From Nevskia soli DSM 19509 (GTDB taxonomy: Bacteria > Pseudomonadota > Gammaproteobacteria > Nevskiales > Nevskiaceae), in contig NZ_JONR01000029.1 of NCBI RefSeq assembly GCF_000711955.1, positions 1-64,000 of the forward strand: 64,000 bases of DNA, read 5' to 3'. Below the pieces are notes generated by a model. That model saw only the letters and a list, made by a program, of their open reading frames with translations, did no database searches and was not told the DNA's origin. A program made the position numbers and the translations under genes. Of the stretch, positions 60,901-64,000 are shown piece by piece (position 1 is the stretch's first letter; each line of letters begins with the position of its first letter).

Positions 60901-60974
60901 AGGAAACGGGTGAACGAGACGTGCTCGATCGCCCAGCGCGACAGGTTGAAACCGCCCTCCTCCCCTGGTTTCAT
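57903..60974 (-). CDS. RND efflux transporter permease (AcrB/HAE-1-like)
   Basis: 1023 residues. The N-terminal cytoplasmic start and first helix (FTRFLIVLLVVSGVIAYANL) are followed by two large periplasmic porter regions and twelve membrane helices overall. Helix-4-type region ALVLALGLLVDDAMISVEMM carries the proton-relay Asp pair. Pumps small molecules in a tripartite complex with the adaptor encoded nine bases upstream. No outer-membrane factor gene is in the window. Convergent with the APC permease; a 24-base hairpin at 57811-57834 lies between their ends. Confidence 0.93.
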   Translation of the reverse strand: MKPGEEGGFNLSRWAIEHVSFTRFLIVLLVVSGVIAYANLGQREDPTFTFRLMVVSAYWPGATAREMEQQVTDKLEEKLAETPWLDYTQSYSKPGEAQVFVVLREDTPPKEVKGSWYQVRKKIGDIQANLPSGVNGPYFNDEFGDTYIAMYAFHSEGFTYAELKDYVDQARNSMQRVPGVEKVDLLGDQEPKIYVEFSYRKFAEQGITFQQLGEALQGQNTIAPAGQLNTPDKAIYIRVAGHYNSIQDIEDTRFRVNGKSLRLGDFARVYRGYQDPPTMKIRQRGREAIALGVVMQHDADVLEVGKDLQNTLAQLHSTFPVGIEVAQITDQPAVVHVAVGEFLRSLTEAVIIVLVVSFFSLGLRTGMVVALTIPLVLGVTFVAMKYAGIELQKISLGALVLALGLLVDDAMISVEMMARKLEEGYDKLKAASYAYTSTAFPMLTGTLITAAGFLPVGLAKSSAGEYTFSIFAVVGMALLISWFASVYFTPFIGHWLLKAHPQEPHALFQSPFYRRLRGVIDWCVEHRWKVIVVTALAFALSVFSFRFIPQQFFPDSTRLEIMADLWLPEGSSYAATEDVAKRMEAKLAQDPDVADYVAYVGSGSPRFYLPLDQQLRNTNLTEFMIVSRDIKARERLRLKLRQWRDEGFPEIRMRIDRLPNGPPVGWPVQFRVMGPDPEAVRGYAEQAKQVVRANPYAINVHDNWHEKILTLHDELDQEKLRVLGITSEQVRNAGQTILSGTQIGTYRENNRNIAVVARQPLDERDRLGDLRDSYMPTISGQSVPFSQFGQAKAVFEDGVVWRRNREPAITIEAEAVDGMQAPDVTNMIYTALAPLRASLPSGYSIQISGALEQNKIANDSINAQMPKMAVLILLLLMIQLQHFGRTVLVLLTAPLGIIGAALALLVTQAPFGFVSLLGVIALGGMIMRNSVILVDQIRQDVAEGHDEWTAIVESAVRRFRPIWLTAAAAVLAMVPLSRSVFFGPMAIALMGGLIAATLLTLTFLPALYAAWFRVKRPDTAPAR

Positions 60975-60983
60975 CGAAGTGCC

Positions 60984-62078
60984 TCAGCTTGCGGCGAGCG
61001 CATCGCGCGGCATCAGCTTCACCTTCTGCCCGGCCTGCAGCAGCGGCGCACCGGCGGTGATCACCACATCGCCGTCCTTGAGGCCGTCGGCAACCAGGAA
61101 TTCGTTGCCGACCACACCAGCGATGGCGATGGGATGGAACTCGACTTGCTGCGAGGCGGGGTTGAACACCCATACGCCCTTGTGACCCTGCTGCTCGATC
61201 AGCGCGCCCAGCGGTACATGGATCAGCTTGGGCACGCCGGTCAGGGGAATGCGCACGCTGGCGGTCATGCCCAGCTTCATCTCCGGCGGCGGCTGCGGCA
61301 CCGAGACGCGCAGGGTGTAGGTGCGGGTCGCGGGGTCGGCGCTGGAAGCCAGCTCGCGGATGGTGCCCGGGATCTGCAAGCCGCTGCTGGCCCACAGGGA
61401 AACCTGCACCGGCATCCCCGCGCGTACCCGGCCGATCTGATCCTCCGGCACATTGGAGGCGACCTCGATCTCGCCGGAGTGTGCCAGCCGCACCACCGTC
61501 TGCCCCGCCGAGACCACCTGCCCCGGCTCGGCCATTACCGCGGTGATGATGCCGTCGTGATCCGCCCGCAATTCGGCATAGCCGGTCTGATTGCTGGTGG
61601 CGCGCAGCTGCGCCCGCGCGGCTTCCGCTTGCGCCTGCGCCGCCTGGTAGGTGGATTGGTAGTGGTCGATCCCCGCAGCGCCGATCACGCCTTCGTCGAA
61701 CAGTTTCTTGTTGCGCTCGTAATCCGACTTGGCCACAGCAAGCTGCGCATCCAGTGCCGCCACCTGGGCGCGCCCGCTGGCTTCGCTCAGGGCCAGGTCC
61801 TGCGCATCCAGCCTGGCCAGCACCTGGCCGGACCTGACCACGTCGCCAACGTTGATCGAGCGATTGAGGATCTTGCCGGCGACGCGAAAACCCAGGTCGG
61901 ATTCGTAACGCGGCCGCACTTCACCGGCGTAGGTGTTGCCGGAATCGACGCTGCCCAGGTTGACCACGATGCTGCGCACCGGGCGGATGTCCTCGGGCTT
62001 GGCCGGCGGCTTGCCACAGCCAGCCAGGGCGAGCAGGAGGGGAATCGCGATGACCGCCAAGCCGTGGTGCAGTTTCAT
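60984..62078 (-). CDS. RND efflux periplasmic adaptor lipoprotein
   Basis: 364 residues from the ATG at 62078, preceded by AAGGAG. The lipobox LLLALAGC gives lipidation at C21. Lipoyl/barrel-sandwich halves (FRVAGKILNRSINVGDVV and AELRADHDGIITAVMAEPGQ) flank a coiled-coil hairpin, then beta-barrel and membrane-proximal domains. It links the pump to an outer-membrane channel. The TetR gene upstream on the same strand, 106 bases away, likely controls it. Confidence 0.93.
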   Translation of the reverse strand: MKLHHGLAVIAIPLLLALAGCGKPPAKPEDIRPVRSIVVNLGSVDSGNTYAGEVRPRYESDLGFRVAGKILNRSINVGDVVRSGQVLARLDAQDLALSEASGRAQVAALDAQLAVAKSDYERNKKLFDEGVIGAAGIDHYQSTYQAAQAQAEAARAQLRATSNQTGYAELRADHDGIITAVMAEPGQVVSAGQTVVRLAHSGEIEVASNVPEDQIGRVRAGMPVQVSLWASSGLQIPGTIRELASSADPATRTYTLRVSVPQPPPEMKLGMTASVRIPLTGVPKLIHVPLGALIEQQGHKGVWVFNPASQQVEFHPIAIAGVVGNEFLVADGLKDGDVVITAGAPLLQAGQKVKLMPRDALAAS

Positions 62079-62184
62079 ATCCGACTCCTTCCTGACTTCT
62101 GACATATTTTCGCTTTCGTTAGTACGGACTTCCTGTCCAAGCTGCCAGGCATCCGTGTCTGGACTGTTGAAATGAGCAAAAGAG

Positions 62185-62811
62185 TTAGGGCTTTTTGACC
62201 CGGAGGGCTTCGAGCAGGAAATCGGCCATCAGCTCCGCCTGTTCGCCCTTGTCCTCGGCGAATTTCTCCGCGACCAGCTGCGGATGGCAGAACGGCAAGA
62301 TGGCATTGAAGACACAAGTGCCCCGGGCTTCGATGTTCTTGCCCTGAAATTCGCCGCTGCGGACGCCATCGTCGATCACCGCGCGGTAAAGCAGGCGCAT
62401 GCGCTCGATGTGCGCGTCGATCACGCTCCACTGCTCGTCCATCGCCTTGAGCACGATCTCGTGCACGCGCGACTCGTTGAGGTATTGCTCGCAGGTGAAA
62501 CGGTGCATCTCGACGATCAGCTTCTTCAGCCGTTGCGCGGCAGGCCGTTTCTCGGCGGCAATGCCCAGGGCGAGATCTTCCTGGCGCTTCAGCATCACCT
62601 CGGTCAGCGCCTCGTTGATCGTGGCCTTGCTTTCGAAGAAGCGGTAGACATTGGCCGGGGACATGCCGCAGGCCTTGGCGATCTCCGCCACCGTGGTCTT
62701 GGCGTAGCCATAGGCACGGAACACACGCTCCGCCTCCTGCAGGATGCGGTCACGGGTTTCGGGCTGGGTACGGGCGGCGCTGCGCATCTGACGATTTTCA
62801 ACATTCGTCAC
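62185..62811 (-). CDS. TetR-family transcriptional regulator of the efflux pair
   Basis: 208 residues from a GTG at 62811 (an ATG at 62787 is possible). N-terminal helix-turn-helix: RDRILQEAERVFRAYGYAKT then VAEIAKACGMSPANVYRFFE. The C-terminal helical domain presumably binds a pump substrate. Placed directly before the adaptor and permease, it is probably a repressor of that operon. TTGACA lies just upstream of the start. Confidence 0.92.
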   Translation of the reverse strand: MTNVENRQMRSAARTQPETRDRILQEAERVFRAYGYAKTTVAEIAKACGMSPANVYRFFESKATINEALTEVMLKRQEDLALGIAAEKRPAAQRLKKLIVEMHRFTCEQYLNESRVHEIVLKAMDEQWSVIDAHIERMRLLYRAVIDDGVRSGEFQGKNIEARGTCVFNAILPFCHPQLVAEKFAEDKGEQAELMADFLLEALRVKKP

Positions 62812-62962
62812 TCAACCTGTCAAATCGGAGGCTGCGCGCCTGTGTGTACCAAGAAAAAGGCATTCGCCGGACAGGGATGGCGCCGCTTGGGCGCCCGGAG
62901 CAACCCGGACACCTGCCCTGTCATCCCCGCCTGGAGGATGTCAATGCTGTGAAGCCCCGCCG

Positions 62963-64000
62963 TCAGGCAGCGGCAGCGGCTGCCTTATTGGCCTCGACGA
63001 CAGTAACCGCCGTCATGTTGACGATCCGGCGCACGGTGGCGGAGGCGGTGAGGATATGCACCGGCGCCTTGCAACCCAGCAGGATCGGGCCAATCGCCAC
63101 GTTATGCCCGGCCGCCGATTTGAGCAGGTTGTAGGCGATGTTGGCGCTGTCCAGGTTGGGGCAGACCAGCAGGTTGGCGCTGCCGTGCAGGGTGCTGTCC
63201 GGCAGGATGGCCTTGCGCGCCGCTTCGTCCAGGGCGCAGTCGCCGTGCATTTCACCGTCCACTTCCAGGTTCGGCATCCGCTCCCGGAGCAGCGCCAGGG
63301 TCTGGCGCATCTTCTGGGCGGAAGGCGCATTGCTGCTGCCGAAGTTGGAATGCGACAGCAAGGCCACCTTGGGCGTCAAGCCGAAGGAGCGGAGCTGTTC
63401 CGCCGCCAACTGGGTGATCTCCGCCAGTTCTTCTGCGCTGGGATCGAGGTTGACGTGGGTATCGACGATGAATACCTGTCGTCCCGGCAGGATCAGGCCG
63501 TTCATGGCGCCGTAGACGTTGGTATTGGGGCACTTGCCGATGACTTCGTCGATGTAGTGCAAATGCCGGCCGGTGGTGCTGATGGTGCCGCAGATCATGC
63601 CGTCGGCCTCGCCCTTCTTCAGCAGCATGGCGGCGATGAGCGTGGTGCGGCGGCGCATCTCCAGCTTGGCGTATTGCGGCGTGATGCCCTTGCGCTGGGT
63701 GATCTGGTGGTAGTTCTGCCAGTACTCGCGGTAGCGCGGGTCGTTCTCGGTGTTGACCACGGTGTAATGCTCGCCGGCGCGCAGGCGCAGGCCGTGGCGC
63801 TTGATGGCGCGCTCGATCACGGCCGGGCGGCCGACCAGGATCGGCCGGGCCAGTTTCTCGTCCACCGCGATCTGCACCGCGCGCAGGACGCGCTCATCCT
63901 CGCCTTCGGCGTAGACGATGCGGCTGCGTTCCGGCGAGGCCTTGCGGGCGGCGGCGAAGATCGGCTGCATCAGGGTGCCGCTGTGATAGACGAACTGCAG
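62963..64000 (-). CDS. maeB: NADP-dependent malic enzyme MaeB, C-terminal phosphotransacetylase-like part (runs off the window)
   Basis: 345 residues are visible and the frame is open beyond 64000. The visible part begins FVYHSGTLMQPIFAAARKA, the junction into the phosphotransacetylase-like domain of MaeB, and continues with VALLSHSNFGSSNAPSAQKM and VDGEMHGDCALDEAARKAIL. This domain is regulatory rather than catalytic in MaeB. The N-terminal malic enzyme part lies outside. The 151-base gap to the TetR gene has no clear T-tailed terminator. Confidence 0.9.
   Translation of the reverse strand: MQFVYHSGTLMQPIFAAARKASPERSRIVYAEGEDERVLRAVQIAVDEKLARPILVGRPAVIERAIKRHGLRLRAGEHYTVVNTENDPRYREYWQNYHQITQRKGITPQYAKLEMRRRTTLIAAMLLKKGEADGMICGTISTTGRHLHYIDEVIGKCPNTNVYGAMNGLILPGRQVFIVDTHVNLDPSAEELAEITQLAAEQLRSFGLTPKVALLSHSNFGSSNAPSAQKMRQTLALLRERMPNLEVDGEMHGDCALDEAARKAILPDSTLHGSANLLVCPNLDSANIAYNLLKSAAGHNVAIGPILLGCKAPVHILTASATVRRIVNMTAVTVVEANKAAAAAA

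Noticed and set aside
62879..62895. GGCGCC/GGCGCC hairpin after maeB as a terminator
   Set aside because: The nearest T run is about 26 bases away, too far for a standard terminator.
1..64000. CRISPR arrays, prophage or secretion-system islands, replication origin
   Set aside because: No spaced direct repeats, phage genes or DnaA-box clusters were seen on reading; the only mobile DNA is the IS630 end.

Overview
This window is high-GC gammaproteobacterial chromosome. Gene content and order (flgN-flgM-flgA / cheV / flgBCDEFGHIJKL / fliC-flaG-fliD-fliS-pilZ / response regulator / rpoN-fleQ / fliEFGHIJK / fliLMNOPQR-flhBA-flhF-fleN-fliA-cheYZA-motCD-cheW) match the flagellar super-locus of the Lysobacterales (Xanthomonadales) and resemble that of Pseudomonas. 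I infer a Rhodanobacteraceae- or Xanthomonadaceae-like organism with a polar flagellum (FlhF, FleN and FleQ present; no flhDC seen). The genus cannot be fixed from the sequence alone.

Layout. Positions 1-362 are the end of an IS630-family element whose transposase runs off the window; it abuts the stop codon of a methyl-accepting protein gene. 362-10676 (minus strand) is a compact chemosensory operon read STAS protein - cheY - cheA - cheW - four-PAS soluble receptor - unannotated 66-residue ORF - cheR - cheD - cheB - membrane receptor. From cheY to cheB the order is that of the Pseudomonas che2 (F7-type) cluster. 10791-15823 is the flagellar (F6-type) chemotaxis set cheW, motD, motC, cheA, cheZ, cheY. 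It continues upstream into fliA, fleN, flhF, flhA, flhB, the export gate, C-ring genes and fliL (to 26291). 26456-33117 is fliK-fliE, and 33260-37051 holds the regulators fleQ, rpoN and a LuxR-type response regulator. 37290-41437 covers pilZ, fliS, fliD, flaG and fliC. 41617-51920 covers rod, hook, ring and junction genes flgL-flgB, then cheV. From 53061 the strand flips for flgA, flgM and flgN. The right end (54613-64000) is not flagellar: a small unknown gene, an irregular tRNA-like gene, a Rieske oxygenase, an APC permease, a TetR-RND efflux set, and the C-terminal half of maeB.

Regulation read from the sequence. Candidate sigma-54 (-24/-12) promoters lie before fliL, fliE, flgB, flgG and flgA. 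Candidate FliA (sigma-28) promoters with exact 11-base spacers lie before cheV, flgM and fliC, and less certainly before the first receptor gene and the STAS-led operon. This fits the FleQ/RpoN then FliA/FlgM hierarchy, all of whose regulators are encoded here. The cheV and flgA promoters are back to back and share one base pair.

The region is mostly a well-known system. The less ordinary items are the small gene between the PAS receptor and cheR, the IS junction inside a stop codon, the response regulator with Glu at its phosphorylation position, the abutting sigma-54/sigma-28 promoters, the VELF tail shared by CheD and one receptor, and the irregular tRNA. I found no CRISPR array and no clear unknown multigene system.
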